Shown in pieces: positions 6,236 to 6,426 of a DNA stretch of 6,426 nucleotides. The notes under the pieces were generated by a model. The model did no database searches. It was not told where the DNA came from and saw only the letters and a list, made by a program, of their open reading frames with translations. The position numbers and the translations under genes are program-made. Position 1 is the stretch's first letter. Each line of letters begins with the position of its first letter. The stretch is taken from assembly GCA_014860845.1 (NCBI GenBank), contig JACZIY010000817.1, positions 1-6,426 on the forward strand, given 5' to 3'. This DNA is from Anaerolineaceae bacterium (GTDB lineage Bacteria; Chloroflexota; Anaerolineae; Anaerolineales; Anaerolineaceae).

Positions 6236-6426
6236 ATGTCAGAACAATCTCAACCTTCAGACCAAAAAGAGAAGGAAACAAAACCACAAGAAATCACCTC
6301 AAAAACACAACACAGCATCATCATTGATGGTAATAAATTGGAATACACGGTTACAGCCGGCACGATTATTTTAAAAGAAGAAAACGTGGAGAATGGTGAA
6401 GTAGCCAAAGCCTCAATTTTCTATAT
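6236..6426 (+). CDS. Peptidase S10 (serine carboxypeptidase-like), 5' fragment
   Basis: Sixty-three codons are open to the window edge. The first 20 or so residues (MSEQSQPSDQKEKETKPQE) are charged and polar, with no signal peptide. From residue 22 the text SKTQHSIIIDGNKLEYTVTA followed by GTIILKEE and AKASIFY matches the N-terminal beta region of bacterial S10 peptidases, where an HxIxIxG...Y.ATAGTL.L.DE...P.A.IFY pattern is usual. Such enzymes are alpha/beta-hydrolase carboxypeptidases with a Ser-Asp-His triad, which here would lie beyond the window. The assignment therefore rests on the N-terminus alone. The lack of an obvious export signal suggests a cytoplasmic protein, unlike many secreted members. 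It is divergent from the AAA ATPase gene across 123 bp, with its own SD and promoter candidate. Confidence 0.7.
   Translation, partial: MSEQSQPSDQKEKETKPQEITSKTQHSIIIDGNKLEYTVTAGTIILKEENVENGEVAKASIFY

Overview
This 6.4 kb window is moderately AT-rich bacterial chromosome with compact genes. It contains no tRNA or rRNA gene, CRISPR array, insertion sequence or phage gene that I can recognise. The gene mix (Uup-type ABC-F ATPase, bacterial S10 peptidase, lone AAA ATPase, Cys-cluster protein, DMT and MFS permeases) would suit an environmental Gram-negative-like or Chloroflexota (Anaerolineae-like) bacterium. That placement is a weak guess, because no marker gene is present.

Layout from left to right. 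(1) Positions 1-1802, minus strand: a probable transcription unit read right to left. It starts with a very short, apparently frameshifted gene (1802-1675) that has a strong Shine-Dalgarno and a candidate promoter. Next is a cysteine/histidine-rich protein resembling the YkgJ metal-chelating family (about 1674-874). Last, 18 nt further on, is an EamA/DMT-family permease whose 3' end runs off the window. (2) Positions 1916-3757, plus strand: a full-length Uup-type ABC-F ATPase, divergent from the first unit. (3) A hairpin at 3764-3788 lies between the convergent ends of uup and the next gene. (4) Positions 5074-3806, minus strand: a 12-TM major facilitator permease of unknown substrate. Its 234-bp upstream region carries a cluster of inverted and direct repeats with a GGTTA...CCCTT theme. 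(5) Positions 6112-5309, minus strand: a stand-alone AAA/ABC-type ATPase resembling the COG3910 group. (6) Positions 6236-6426, plus strand: the first 63 codons of a peptidase S10 (serine carboxypeptidase-like) gene, divergent from the ATPase, with a good Shine-Dalgarno and an extended -10 promoter candidate.

Most genes look like housekeeping or generic accessory functions. I found no clear multi-gene novel system. The places most worth a second look are the cryptic small gene and the hairpin in front of the YkgJ-like gene (1619-1850), the pairing of that Cys-cluster protein with a DMT permease, and the operator-like repeats upstream of the MFS gene (5172-5249).
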